64,000 bases of DNA from Bin5 sp965200615 (GCA_965200615.1 OZ241377.1:1488001-1552000); one strand, 5' to 3'. Positions 15,750 through 25,319 are shown, numbered from the stretch's first letter. Numbers and translations are program-made. Notes: generated by a model from the sequence alone, not told the origin.

Positions 15750-17546
15750 GTGCAGCAGGTATTGACCGCTGAGCAGGGCCAAATCCTACAAAAAGAGCGC
15801 CAGCTGCTGGGTGACCTGCAGGTGACCCTCGCGCGCCTCGACGCGCCCGACGCCGACCTGGGGCTGATCCGCAACGCGCTGGCCCAATTGGAAGAGCTTT
15901 TCCTCATGGTGGTGGTGGGCGAATTCAATGCCGGCAAGAGCGCGGTCATCAACGCGCTGCTGGGGGAAGAATTCCTGCCCGAAGGCGTCGTGCCAACCAC
16001 CAGCGAACTGGTGCTGATCCGCCACAGCGATGCCGTTGACCAGCCCGGCGCGGACCGCGGCATGGCGGTGCGCCGTCTGCCGGTCTCCTGGCTGCAGGAA
16101 GTCAACCTGGTCGATACGCCCGGCACGAATGCCGTCATTCGCCAGCACCAGGAGCTGACTGAGCATTTCGTGCCTCGCAGCGACCTCGTCCTCTTTGTCA
16201 CCAGCGCCGACCGGCCATTCAGCGAATCGGAACGTGCCTTCCTCCAACAGATCCGGGACTGGGGCAAAAAGATCGTGATCGTGGTCAACAAGATCGAGCT
16301 GCTGACCACCGAAGCGGAGCAGCAGGAGGTGCTCGAATTCGTGCGCCGGAATGCCCACGAGTTGCTCGGCGTTGCGCCGGCCATTTTCGCCGTCAGCGCT
16401 CGCCTCGCTCTGGAAGCAAAGAGGCCAGGAAAGAGCAGAGAGCAGAGCGAAGACGCCGGAACATCCTCTCCCCCCTCGCTCTGGCAGCGCAGCCGGTTCG
16501 AACCGCTGGAGCAGTACATTCTTGACTTTCTCGATGCAGGGGAGCGCGTGCGGCTGCAACTCTCGAACCCGGTCGGAATCGCGGCCGCACTGATCGCCAA
16601 CTACCAGGAGGTGATCAAACAGCGTCAAGCCCTGCTCAAGGGCGATTTCCAGGCGCTGGACGCCATCGACCAGCAGCTGGCGACCTACCAGAATGATATG
16701 CAGAGAGACTTTCGCTACCAGAGCGACCGCGTCGATAACGTCCTCTACGAGATGGCGGAGCGGGGCGACCGTTTCTTCGACGAGAATCTGCGCATCACCC
16801 GCATCGTCGAACTGGTCAACAGTGAACGGCTGCGCGGCGAGTTCGAGCGCCGCGTGCTGGCCGACAGCAGCCGGGCGGTCGAGCGTCATGTCGACGAGCT
16901 GATCGACTGGCTGATCGAGCGCGACTACCGTCAGTGGCAGGCAGTGATGGAGTTCATCGAGCGCCGCTCACTCCAGCACACCGACCAGATGATCGGCCAG
17001 GTGCGGGGGGAGTTCGATTTTAACCGTCAGAATCTGCTCAAGAGCATCGGCCGCAGCGCGCAGGAGGTGGTCGACTCCTACGACCGCGAGGCCGAGGCGC
17101 TGAAGCTTGCCAAGGAGGTGCAGCGGGCCATCATCCAGACGGCCGCTGTCGAGGCCGGCGCCATCGGCCTCGGCGCCATCCTCATCGTCATCCTGAATAC
17201 GACCTTCCTCGATGTGACCGGTGTCCTCGGCGCCAGCGCCCTCGCCGCGCTCGGTCTCTACGTTCTCCCCTACCGGCGGCAGAAGGTGAAGGCGCAGCTG
17301 CGCGCCCGCATCGGCGACCTGCGCCGGCGGCTCGATACCGCCATCACCCAGCAGTTCGAATCGGAGCTGACAGCCAGTGTGCAGCGCATCCGCGAGGCCG
17401 TAGCGCCCTACACCCGCTTTGTGCGGGTGGAGCGGGAAAAGCTGGAGACGCTCGGGGCCGATCTGCAGCGCGCCGAGAGTGAGTGGAAAGGGCTGCGGCG
17501 TAGCCTGGAGGAGCTGGCCGCGAGCCGCGCGCCCCTGCCGTCATGA
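15750..17546 (+). CDS. Dynamin-like GTPase
   Basis: The 598-residue protein is a bacterial dynamin-family GTPase. The P-loop is G57-EFNAGKS64. Switch residues are in VPTT, followed by VNLVDTPGTNAV (G3) and VVNKIELL (G4). A long helical stalk follows, then a hydrophobic hairpin near residues 475-510 (GAIGLGAILIVILNTTFLDV) that should insert into membrane, and a helical C-terminus. The start is GTG at 15750 after GAGGAA. A Ser/Pro-rich linker near residues 228-248 is unusual. Such proteins remodel or protect membranes. The acetyltransferase gene downstream overlaps by 4 bases (ATGA). Confidence 0.9.
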   Translation: MQQVLTAEQGQILQKERQLLGDLQVTLARLDAPDADLGLIRNALAQLEELFLMVVVGEFNAGKSAVINALLGEEFLPEGVVPTTSELVLIRHSDAVDQPGADRGMAVRRLPVSWLQEVNLVDTPGTNAVIRQHQELTEHFVPRSDLVLFVTSADRPFSESERAFLQQIRDWGKKIVIVVNKIELLTTEAEQQEVLEFVRRNAHELLGVAPAIFAVSARLALEAKRPGKSREQSEDAGTSSPPSLWQRSRFEPLEQYILDFLDAGERVRLQLSNPVGIAAALIANYQEVIKQRQALLKGDFQALDAIDQQLATYQNDMQRDFRYQSDRVDNVLYEMAERGDRFFDENLRITRIVELVNSERLRGEFERRVLADSSRAVERHVDELIDWLIERDYRQWQAVMEFIERRSLQHTDQMIGQVRGEFDFNRQNLLKSIGRSAQEVVDSYDREAEALKLAKEVQRAIIQTAAVEAGAIGLGAILIVILNTTFLDVTGVLGASALAALGLYVLPYRRQKVKAQLRARIGDLRRRLDTAITQQFESELTASVQRIREAVAPYTRFVRVEREKLETLGADLQRAESEWKGLRRSLEELAASRAPLPS

Positions 17547-18115
17547 CGCCCTCCATCTCTCTGCTTCCCCTGGAACCTTCGCTGCACGCCGATGCGCTGC
17601 AACGGGTATACGAGCTGTCACCGGCCTACTGGGCGATGTATCACCTGGCCCAGGCGCCGGCCGGGCAGTCGGCGCGCGATCTGGAAGCGATCGAGGCCGA
17701 GCCGGGCCGGATGGGGCTGGGGATTGTGGCCGCGAATGAGCCCGGCAACCCCCAGGCCGGCGCACAACTGGTGGGCCTCATCGACTTCCGCCTGCACTGG
17801 CCGGACCCCGACATCGCCTATATCGGCATCCTGCTGGTGGCGGAGCCGTTTCAAAGGCAGCGCGTGGGCACCAATGCCTGGTCTCTGCTGGAACCGTGGC
17901 TTGCTTCCGAGAGCGGCGTGCGCGAAGCCAAAGTGGGCGTCGAACAGTTCAACCCCGGCGCCCTCAGGTTTTTCCAATCTCTCGGCTTTACCCTGACCGG
18001 CGAGGCGCAGCGCATCCGTTCAGGCAAACGCCTGGTGCGTCTGCTGGCGATGGAGAAGAAACTGGATAGCAGTGGCTGGCGGCCACCGACTGAAGAGACC
18101 AGATTGACCAAATAA
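17543..18115 (+). CDS. GNAT-family N-acetyltransferase
   Basis: The 190-residue acetyltransferase has the acetyl-CoA binding core at IAYIGILLVAEPFQRQRVGT, followed by VEQFNPGALRFFQSLGFTLTGE. The start overlaps the dynamin-like gene stop (ATGA), so the two are translationally coupled. This suggests, without proof, that it acetylates a component of the same membrane system. The Nudix gene follows with almost no gap. Confidence 0.88.
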   Translation: MTPSISLLPLEPSLHADALQRVYELSPAYWAMYHLAQAPAGQSARDLEAIEAEPGRMGLGIVAANEPGNPQAGAQLVGLIDFRLHWPDPDIAYIGILLVAEPFQRQRVGTNAWSLLEPWLASESGVREAKVGVEQFNPGALRFFQSLGFTLTGEAQRIRSGKRLVRLLAMEKKLDSSGWRPPTEETRLTK

Positions 18116-18127
18116 GTGGGAGTGACG

Positions 18128-18835
18128 ATGGGAGCGAATGACGGAAGAGTTCCGGAGGAAGGGTCGGCGGAGGAGACGATTCTGCGCGTTGCCGGAAAGC
18201 TGCGTGCGCTGAGCAACAACGGCCTGCACTTCGCCGATAATCCTTACCAGATTGAGACCTTCGAGCAGATGCTGGCGTTATCTGCCGAGCTGACGGAGCT
18301 GGTGGACGCGCGCCCGCTGGCGCAAATTCAGCGCCATTTCTTTGATGATACGCGCTATGTTTCTCCATATGTGGTGGTGGATACTGCTGCCTTCGACGAC
18401 GCCGGCCGCATTCTCCTGATCCAGCGGAAGGACAACGGGCGTTGGGCCCTGCCGGGCGGGTGGTGCGAGGTAAACGAACTGCCGGCGGAGGGCGCGGTGC
18501 GCGAGGTGTGGGAAGAGACCGGCTGCCGGGTTGCGCTGAGCGGATTTCTCGGCATATTCGACAACAACTATCACGGCGGCGGCGGTCTGCACCATCTCTA
18601 CTGCCTGCTCTTCGCCGCCCGCCACGTCGAAGGAACGCCAATCGTCACCAGGGAGACGTTGGACGTAGGCTGGTTCACGCCGCAGGATCTCCCTTGGGAT
18701 GCCCTGCACGCTGCCCACCCTACCCGTATCCGCTTTGCCTTCGAGTGGCGGCAAGAATCGTCCCGGCGCCCCTTCTACGATTTGCCGCGGCATCAGCCGC
18801 ACCCTACCTGGCAGCACAATACACACCAGGAATGA
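18128..18835 (+). CDS. Nudix hydrolase with N-terminal helical domain
   Basis: The 235-residue protein has a complete Nudix box (GGWCEVNELPAEGAVREVWE, then ETG), supplying the Glu ligands for metal-dependent cleavage of nucleoside diphosphate-X compounds. An N-terminal helical region (NPYQIETFEQMLALSAEL) is typical of one Nudix subgroup often annotated as ADP-ribose pyrophosphatase-like. ATG at 18128 with GGGAG at 6 bases is preferred over a GTG at 18116. It directly follows the GNAT gene, forming a three-gene group with the dynamin-like GTPase. Confidence 0.9.
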   Translation: MGANDGRVPEEGSAEETILRVAGKLRALSNNGLHFADNPYQIETFEQMLALSAELTELVDARPLAQIQRHFFDDTRYVSPYVVVDTAAFDDAGRILLIQRKDNGRWALPGGWCEVNELPAEGAVREVWEETGCRVALSGFLGIFDNNYHGGGGLHHLYCLLFAARHVEGTPIVTRETLDVGWFTPQDLPWDALHAAHPTRIRFAFEWRQESSRRPFYDLPRHQPHPTWQHNTHQE

Positions 18836-19203
18836 GGGGCGAACTTCCCTCTGCCTGCCGTTCGTAGATGGATCGCAGATATATTGCACAGCAATTCGAT
18901 CAATCTGATCTCCGGGGCTTCCGCCTTGCCCAGCCCGGAGATCGTTCCGCGCTCCAGTGTATTCACCCGGCAAAACAACCGGAAATCAAACCCGCCTGGG
19001 CAGAAATACCGCATACCCCGGCGCTTTCTCAACTGCCGGAGCATTTTGGTAATATATACTTTCCGTTTGTGGACAGTAGAGACCAGAAGTGGTAACATTG
19101 GCCTGATAGCGAACATTCGTTCACATTCTCGAACTGCTTGACTTCTGTTGGGCGCCGTGACGGGGCGCTTGGCTAACTGGAACCGGAAACAATTGGAGGC
19201 TGC
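18836..19203. other. Intergenic region upstream of uvrA
   Basis: This 368-base gap holds the SOS box described separately and the uvrA ribosome site (GGAGGC just before the ATG). I could not choose a single convincing promoter. No gene is supported. Confidence 0.5.
19110..19123. promoter_or_regulatory. SOS (LexA/DinR-type) box of uvrA
   Basis: CGAACATTCGTTCA contains GAAC-N4-GTTC, the Gram-positive type LexA operator core. It lies about 80 bases before the uvrA start. An identical core architecture stands in the recA promoter at 33296-33307, which supports both calls. Confidence 0.75.
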
Positions 19204-22158
19204 ATGGCGCTTGACAAACTGATCATACGGGGCGCACGCGAACACAATCTGCGTAACGTGGATTTGGAGATCCCACGCGATAAGCTGGTGGTGGTCACCG
19301 GGCTCAGCGGCAGCGGCAAGAGCAGCCTGGCCTTCGATACCATCTACGCCGAAGGGCAGCGCCGCTACGTCGAGTCTCTTTCCTCCTACGCGCGACAGTT
19401 CCTCGGCTTGATGGAAAAGCCGGATGTGGATCAGATCGAAGGTCTCAGCCCCGCGATTTCAATCGATCAGAAGGGCGCCGGGCGCAATCCCCGCTCAACC
19501 GTCGGCACCGTCACCGAAGTCTACGACTACCTGCGTCTGCTCTTCGCACGCGTCGGCCAGCCCCATTGCCCCGAGTGCGGCGACCCCATCACCCAGCAAA
19601 CGCCCCAACAGATCGTCAACTCAATTCTGGAGATGGAGGAGGGCGCCCGTCTGATGATCCTCGCCCCGATCATCAAAGATCGTAAAGGGGAGCATAAAGG
19701 CGTCTTCGACGATCTGCAGTCGCAGGGCTATGTGCGCGTGCGCGTCAACGGCGAACTGTTCGAAATCGGCGAAACGCCCGAGTTGGACCGCTACAAGATG
19801 CACACAATCGAAGCGGTGATCGACCGCATCATCGTGCGGGCAGAACGGTCCGATCCGGACAATCCCGGTAGGGTGCTGCCGGGCGCCGACCGCACGCGGC
19901 TCACCGACTCTGTTGAGACGGCGCTCAAGTTGGGCGAGGGCTCAGTGATCGTTTCGGAAGTAAAGCACGTTCCGGTTGAAGGCAACGGCAGCCTGCGCGA
20001 GGTGGTGACCGACCGGGTCTTCAGCGAGCATTTCGCCTGTATGCGCTGCGGTCTCAGTTTTACAGAGATCGAGCCGCGCACCTTCAGCTTCAACAGTCCG
20101 CACGGGGCCTGTCCTTCGTGCGACGGGCTGGGCGTACAAAAGGAATTTGACCCCGATCTGATCCTGGACGGTGAACTCAGTATTGCCGAGGGGGCCGTAA
20201 GGCCCTGGCAAGGCTCGAACCCCGGCAACGGTGACGAGGGTTACTACAAGCAGCTGCTGCGTTCAGTCTGCCACCAGTTTTCGATTCCCCGTACGGCGCC
20301 GGTGCGGGAGTTGAGCAGTAAACAGCGGGATATCATCCTGTACGGACCGTCGGGACGGGAAAAGGTGCTCGTGCAATATCGCAACGCCCGCGGCTACGAG
20401 CGTAACTACGAGACGCAATATTCAGGTGTACTTCCCAACCTGCAGCGGCGCTACCGCGAAACCGACAGCGATTGGATCCGCAGCAAACTGGAAGAGTATA
20501 TGGGCATCAACCCCTGCCCCGAATGCGGGGGACGGCGGCTGCGGCCGATGGCGCTGGCGGTAACGGTCGCCGGCAAGAGTATTTTTGAAATTACGGCAAT
20601 GGCGGTCAACGAATCGTTGACCTGGGTGCGGGCGGCCGCAGGAAGCAACGGCGCCGAGCCGCTCTTCTCCTCTCGCCAGCTTGCAATCGGCGGCCAGGTA
20701 CTGAAAGAAATCGAAGCGCGGTTGGAATTCATGGTGAACGTGGGGCTGGACTATCTGACTCTCAACCGCACCGCCGTATCCCTGTCCGGCGGCGAGTCCC
20801 AGCGGATCCGGCTCGCTACCCAGATCGGCAGCCAGCTGATGGGCGTTCTCTATATTCTCGATGAGCCGAGTATCGGCCTGCACCAGCGGGACAATGTGCG
20901 GCTGATCAACACCTTGCAGGGCATGCGGGATCTGGGAAACACCGTGCTGGTGGTCGAACATGATGAGGAAACGATCCGCGCAGCCGACTGGGTCGTGGAT
21001 ATGGGGCCCGGCGCCGGTGAACACGGCGGTGAGGTGGTCGTTTCTGCGGTGCGGAATGCCTTTGTTGGCCACCCGGAAAGCCTGACTGCTCAGTACATTC
21101 GCGGCGAGCGGTGCATCGAAATTCCGATGGATCGGCGCGAAGGAAACGGGGAGTATCTGCACGTACGCGGCGCCACCGAGAACAACCTCAAAAAGGTGGA
21201 CGTACGCTTCCCACTCGGCCGCCTGATCGCAGTGACCGGGGTCAGCGGCAGCGGCAAGTCCAGCTTGGTCGTAGAGGTCCTCTACAAACGGCTCGCACAG
21301 AGCTTCTACCGGGCCAAAGCGCGCCCTGGCAGCTGCGAGAGAATCGAGGGCATCGAGCATCTGGATAAGGTGATCGAGATCGACCAAAGCCCGATCGGGC
21401 GAACACCGCGCAGCAATCCTGCCACCTATGTGGGACTGTTTACTCCGATGCGAGAGTTGTTCGCGAGCATCCCCGAGGCGAAAGCCCGCGGATATAAGGC
21501 CGGGCGATTCAGTTTCAATGTAAAGGGCGGCCGCTGCGAGGCCTGTCACGGCGACGGCATCATCAGGATCGAAATGCAGTTTCTGCCCGATGTCTACGTC
21601 TCCTGCGAAGAGTGTCATGGCGACCGCTACAACCGCGAAACGCTTGATATCCGCTTCCGCGGCAAATCGATTTCCGATGTGTTGAACATGACCGTCGAAG
21701 AGGCGCTGGACTTTTTCCAGAACATCCCCCGCATACGCTCCCGTCTGCAGACGCTGATGGCTGTCGGGCTGGGTTACATTCGCCTGGGACAGCCGGCGAC
21801 GACGCTCTCGGGGGGTGAGGCGCAGCGGATCAAATTGAGCAAAGAGTTAAGCCGGCGCGACACCGGCAACACCTTCTACATCCTCGATGAGCCGACCACC
21901 GGCCTGCATTTCGAGGATGTGCGCAAACTGCTGAACGTCCTGCACGAACTGGCCGACAGGGGCAACACCGTACTGGTCATCGAGCACAATCTGGATGTGA
22001 TCAAGAACTGCGACTGGGTAATCGACATGGGGCCTGAAGGCGGCGGAAAGGGCGGCTACGTAGTGGCCGAAGGCACTCCGGAGCAGGTCGCGACGATCGA
22101 GAAGAGTTACACCGGTCAGTTTCTGCAAGGCTGCCTGAAGGCTATAGCCAGTGTCTAG
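19204..22158 (+). CDS. uvrA: UvrABC excision repair ATPase subunit A
   Basis: UvrA (984 residues, slightly longer than usual) scans DNA for lesions and loads UvrB. The first Walker A is at residues 33-40 (GLSGSGKS) and the second in GVSGSGKSSLVVEVLY. The signature motifs are LSGGESQRIRLA and LSGGEAQRIKLS. Zinc-binding clusters are visible as CPECGDP, CMRCGLSF with CPSCDGLG, CPECGGRRLRP, and CEACHGDG with CEECHGDR. An SOS box precedes the gene. A lipoprotein gene starts 65 bases after it. Confidence 0.98.
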   Translation: MALDKLIIRGAREHNLRNVDLEIPRDKLVVVTGLSGSGKSSLAFDTIYAEGQRRYVESLSSYARQFLGLMEKPDVDQIEGLSPAISIDQKGAGRNPRSTVGTVTEVYDYLRLLFARVGQPHCPECGDPITQQTPQQIVNSILEMEEGARLMILAPIIKDRKGEHKGVFDDLQSQGYVRVRVNGELFEIGETPELDRYKMHTIEAVIDRIIVRAERSDPDNPGRVLPGADRTRLTDSVETALKLGEGSVIVSEVKHVPVEGNGSLREVVTDRVFSEHFACMRCGLSFTEIEPRTFSFNSPHGACPSCDGLGVQKEFDPDLILDGELSIAEGAVRPWQGSNPGNGDEGYYKQLLRSVCHQFSIPRTAPVRELSSKQRDIILYGPSGREKVLVQYRNARGYERNYETQYSGVLPNLQRRYRETDSDWIRSKLEEYMGINPCPECGGRRLRPMALAVTVAGKSIFEITAMAVNESLTWVRAAAGSNGAEPLFSSRQLAIGGQVLKEIEARLEFMVNVGLDYLTLNRTAVSLSGGESQRIRLATQIGSQLMGVLYILDEPSIGLHQRDNVRLINTLQGMRDLGNTVLVVEHDEETIRAADWVVDMGPGAGEHGGEVVVSAVRNAFVGHPESLTAQYIRGERCIEIPMDRREGNGEYLHVRGATENNLKKVDVRFPLGRLIAVTGVSGSGKSSLVVEVLYKRLAQSFYRAKARPGSCERIEGIEHLDKVIEIDQSPIGRTPRSNPATYVGLFTPMRELFASIPEAKARGYKAGRFSFNVKGGRCEACHGDGIIRIEMQFLPDVYVSCEECHGDRYNRETLDIRFRGKSISDVLNMTVEEALDFFQNIPRIRSRLQTLMAVGLGYIRLGQPATTLSGGEAQRIKLSKELSRRDTGNTFYILDEPTTGLHFEDVRKLLNVLHELADRGNTVLVIEHNLDVIKNCDWVIDMGPEGGGKGGYVVAEGTPEQVATIEKSYTGQFLQGCLKAIASV

Positions 22159-22222
22159 TCGCCGCGGGAAAGTCCCTGCGCTGGTTACAGCCTGCGGCCT
22201 ATTGGAAAAGGGGGCGAGGCGC

Positions 22223-23101
22223 ATGTTGGGAGTTTACCGTCTGTTCCTGCTCGCATCTGTCTGCATGGCGTTAGTCCTGGCTGGCTGCGCACCTATCCAA
22301 CCCGAATCGCCGCCGGCCAGCGAACAGGCGCCAGCGTCGCCATCCCAAAGCAGGCCGCAGGCTACAATGGAGCCGACGGCGACCTCCATACCGGACCCGT
22401 CAGATCCGCCAACCACCACCGCACGCAAACAGCCGGATCTGCCAACCGCCGCTGCACCGGAATTCCCAGCTCCGTCAGCCACCACCTCCCCGCCGGACGT
22501 GCCGTCCCCCGGTTACTGGCAGGTATACGTCGATGACGCACGCGGACTGTCGATTCCCTATCCGCCGGAATGGGGCCTCTTCGATCCAACAAAAACGGTA
22601 TTGGCGGAGCTCGTGGAGAAGCTGGGCGAAAAGGCCAATAGCGATGAAATCAAAGAGCTGTTGGAAACATTTACACAGGCGATACAGCAGGAAGATCTCT
22701 TTGTCGGCATGGGCTTCCAGTTTCCCACCGGTGATTCCCGCGACACTCGGTTTGTCAACAATTTCAATATCATTTCTTTTCACACCGAAGGGTTGTTCCT
22801 GCAACTGATAGCGCAAATGATCGCTGCCCAGCTGGACAGCATGGAAGGAATCCAGGTGGACAGCGCCGACGTGGTCGCCGGTCTGCGGCCCAATGGCGCG
22901 GAGGTAGCATCAATCCGTTATCGCTCAAAGGGCGCCCTTTTCAATCAACCGGATCTGGAGCTTATTGGCTGGCAGGTGGGCGTTCTTTCACCGGAAGCAG
23001 AGAGGATCGTCGTCCTTACCTTTAGTATCCGCAGCGAAGATTTCGCGGAGTTGGAGCCGCTGTTGACAGAGATAGTGCAGCGCGTGCAGTGGCTCGAGTG
23101 A
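22223..23101 (+). CDS. Secreted lipoprotein with PsbP/DUF1795-like domain
   Basis: The 292-residue protein starts at 22223, where a signal peptide ends in a lipobox at C22 (ALVLAGC). The frame is open from 22151 but those residues overlap uvrA. A Pro/Ser/Thr-rich linker of about 90 residues follows. The C-terminal domain begins DARGLSIPYPPEWGLFD and ends EPLLTEIVQRVQW, resembling the small PsbP/Mog1-like fold. The next gene has the same domain in the same order, so the two are paralogues by tandem duplication. Function unknown; an outer-surface anchored role is expected. Confidence 0.8.
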   Translation: MLGVYRLFLLASVCMALVLAGCAPIQPESPPASEQAPASPSQSRPQATMEPTATSIPDPSDPPTTTARKQPDLPTAAAPEFPAPSATTSPPDVPSPGYWQVYVDDARGLSIPYPPEWGLFDPTKTVLAELVEKLGEKANSDEIKELLETFTQAIQQEDLFVGMGFQFPTGDSRDTRFVNNFNIISFHTEGLFLQLIAQMIAAQLDSMEGIQVDSADVVAGLRPNGAEVASIRYRSKGALFNQPDLELIGWQVGVLSPEAERIVVLTFSIRSEDFAELEPLLTEIVQRVQWLE

Positions 23102-23168
23102 ACTGTGGTACGTGAAATTCTCTGTTCACAAGCCACCACTCACGGGCAATTGAGGTTTGGAAGTACGT

Positions 23169-25004
23169 ATGCGGGGAATATTATACCTGGTCCCATTATT
23201 CCTCTTTTGCCTTGGCTGGCTCGCTGGAGAGGCCCCCGAACTGCCGCTGCTCTCTGATTCAACCACCTCCCGTCGCGGGGTCTCGCTTGCCAGTTATCAT
23301 GCGCTCGGAACCTCCGGTAAGCTTTACGCAACTTCCAGCGACATCCGCCTTCCCACGCAGTCTTCCTCTTTTCAGTCCCCCGCCCCTACCTACACACCGA
23401 CACCAGGCGAAACAGATACAGAGGTCACCCCGCCGGCTGCCGCTCCGGAAACTTTCAAGGTCTCAGCCGACTGGCATGCCTTCGAAGACGTAGCGCATGG
23501 TCTGACGATCTTTTGTCCTCCGGAATGGCTCTTCTTCGACGGTTCGCAGGCAGCGACCCTTCAACAGGACATGGCAGCGATGGGCAGAGCGGAAGTCGTG
23601 GATCTGCTGACGGAGCTGCGGTCTAGTGTACAGCTGAGCAGGTTGGTTGGCTTTGGCTTCGCCTTCCCGCAGGATCCTCCCGAACTGTTGCATGCCAATA
23701 GCGTCATTGTGGAGATTTTCCCCGCAAAGGGCCTTACGCTGTACGAGTTCGGGCAAGGCGCTGCCGCCGCATTGGACCGGCGAATCGGGATCGACGTGGA
23801 TAGCTTCGATCTGATCACAAGGCTGCGGCCCCGCAGGGAGGAGGCAGTTTCGATCCGATTCCGAGGCGCTGTGCCTGTCCCGACTACCTCCCAATCAGTT
23901 CTGACCGTCGCCCGGACAGCCGGCTGGCAGGTTGTCCTGCTTTCGCCCGATGCCGAATATCTTCTTGTTCTGACCTTTTCCGTCCTTGGAGAGATGTTTG
24001 AGGAACTGGAGGCGCTGCTTATTGAGATGGTGCGGCGCGTGCAGTGGGCCGGCGACCACCGTGAAACAGAATCTGGGATCGGTCCGGTGATAATTACCAA
24101 CCGGACGATGTACGTCCATAGCGAACCCTCGCCATATAGTCCCACGATTGGCAAGATTATCGCGGGAAAGCAGTTTTCGATCTTGGAGAGAAATTTTACC
24201 GGGAAATGGTGGCGGATCAGCTACGGCGGTCAGCCCGGCTGGGTGTCCGATCGTCTCGGGGCTGCCAATATCCCGGATGCACCCGTATTGATTCGGGTGG
24301 GGATGATCGACCGGCGCGTCAATGTCCGCAGTGGCCCGGGCGCCAGTAACCCCGTAATCGGCGTGGCGGTAGCCGGCCAGCAGTATCTGATTACCGGCAG
24401 AAATGAGGCCGGCGACTGGTGGAGAATCGACAAAAACGGCCGGCACGGGTGGGTCTTCGGAGAGCTGGTCACTCCCGTTGATGTGGGGGGCGTTCAGGTG
24501 GCCGTCGTCAAATTCCCGGCTCCCCCGTTACTGCCGGTGGCAGAGGCGCTCGTGTCGGTCAACCGACGGGCGAACCTGCACGCCGGGCCAGACCACAGCT
24601 ATCCTATTGTCGGCGAAGTCATACCAGGACGTCACTATCTGACCACCGGCAGGAATGCGGCCGGCGACTGGTGGCGGATCGACGAAGACGGCCGGCCCGG
24701 CTGGATTTATGACGATCTGGTTGCGCTGGTCAATGAGGGCAGCGTACAGATTGTGGCCAGGTTTCCGCTGCCTCCACTGCTGCCAGCCACGGAAGCGGTG
24801 TTGACGTTCAGCCACCGCATGAACGTCTATAGCGGCCCCGGCGGTCGCTTCCCTGTCATCGACACGACTGTGTCTGGGTATCAGTATCCGATCACTGGCA
24901 GGAATGTGGTGGGAACCTGGTGGCAGATCGACAATCACGGCCAGCCCGGATGGGTCTTCGGGCAATTCGTGGCCCCTGTCGAGCAGACGGGTGAGGTCCA
25001 GTAG
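23169..25004 (+). CDS. Secreted protein with PsbP-like domain and four SH3 repeats
   Basis: The 611-residue protein starts at the ATG at 23169, in frame with an upstream TTG. It has an N-terminal signal or anchor (ILYLVPLFLFCLGWLAG), a low-complexity linker, and a domain paralogous to the upstream lipoprotein (HGLTIFCPPEWLFFD to LIEMVRRVQW). Four tandem bacterial SH3 repeats follow, each with N-V-R-S-G-P-type starts and W-W-x-I ... G-x-x-G-W-V ends (for example RRVNVRSGP, GDWWRID, GWVFGELV). SH3b domains bind cell-wall or other surface polymers, so this is likely a surface protein. The repeats are close enough to have expanded recently. Confidence 0.88.
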   Translation: MRGILYLVPLFLFCLGWLAGEAPELPLLSDSTTSRRGVSLASYHALGTSGKLYATSSDIRLPTQSSSFQSPAPTYTPTPGETDTEVTPPAAAPETFKVSADWHAFEDVAHGLTIFCPPEWLFFDGSQAATLQQDMAAMGRAEVVDLLTELRSSVQLSRLVGFGFAFPQDPPELLHANSVIVEIFPAKGLTLYEFGQGAAAALDRRIGIDVDSFDLITRLRPRREEAVSIRFRGAVPVPTTSQSVLTVARTAGWQVVLLSPDAEYLLVLTFSVLGEMFEELEALLIEMVRRVQWAGDHRETESGIGPVIITNRTMYVHSEPSPYSPTIGKIIAGKQFSILERNFTGKWWRISYGGQPGWVSDRLGAANIPDAPVLIRVGMIDRRVNVRSGPGASNPVIGVAVAGQQYLITGRNEAGDWWRIDKNGRHGWVFGELVTPVDVGGVQVAVVKFPAPPLLPVAEALVSVNRRANLHAGPDHSYPIVGEVIPGRHYLTTGRNAAGDWWRIDEDGRPGWIYDDLVALVNEGSVQIVARFPLPPLLPATEAVLTFSHRMNVYSGPGGRFPVIDTTVSGYQYPITGRNVVGTWWQIDNHGQPGWVFGQFVAPVEQTGEVQ

Positions 25005-25053
25005 GCTGCGGCCCATCGCGTCGCCTCCACCGTCCCCCTCAAAGGCCCGGTAG

Positions 25054-25074
25054 GGGCAGGCCTTGTGCCTGCCC
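25054..25074. repeat. Hairpin repeat of dispersed REP-like type
   Basis: GGGCAGGC and GCCTGCCC pair around CTTGT to give an 8-bp stem. GTAGGGGCAGG just before it recurs in part at 46988-46998, suggesting a dispersed repeat family. Confidence 0.5.
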
Positions 25075-25147
25075 TCGTATTGATAGGGCCGGGCGGGTCT
25101 TCGGCCAATCGGAAGTCGCAGCCATGCCAGGAAATAGGACAAACGCA

Positions 25148-25197
25148 AAGCCGCCCCTTTTTGCGCAGCGCCAATATGGGAGTGCGCGGGGCGGCCT
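25148..25197. repeat. Long imperfect inverted repeat
   Basis: GCCGCCCC at 25150-25157 is exactly inverted at 25188-25195, with a smaller inner pairing (TTGCGCA against TGCGC). It sits between the SH3 gene and the convergent tRNA gene. It could be a bidirectional transcript end or a mobile repeat. Confidence 0.5.
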
Positions 25198-25245
25198 TGG
25201 AACAAGGGTGAGTCTGGTCGGCCTCGGTAAGGCCGTATACGTGAG

Positions 25246-25319
25246 CACCCCGGGTAGGATTCGAACCCACGACCCTCTGATCCGAAGTCAGATGCTCTGA
25301 TCCACTGAGCTACCGGGGC
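25246..25319 (-). tRNA. tRNA-Arg(TCG)
   Basis: The minus strand folds into a complete cloverleaf. The acceptor GCCCCGG pairs with CCGGGGT. The D-arm is GCTC ... GAGC, the anticodon stem is TCTGA/TCAGA with loop CTTCGGA (anticodon TCG, codon CGA), and the T-arm is GTGGG-TTCGAAT-CCTAC. CCA is not encoded. The first pair is G-U. Confidence 0.95.

Noticed and set aside
20422..21618. 398-residue minus-strand frame inside uvrA
   Set aside because: It lies fully within uvrA, whose motifs are continuous on the plus strand.
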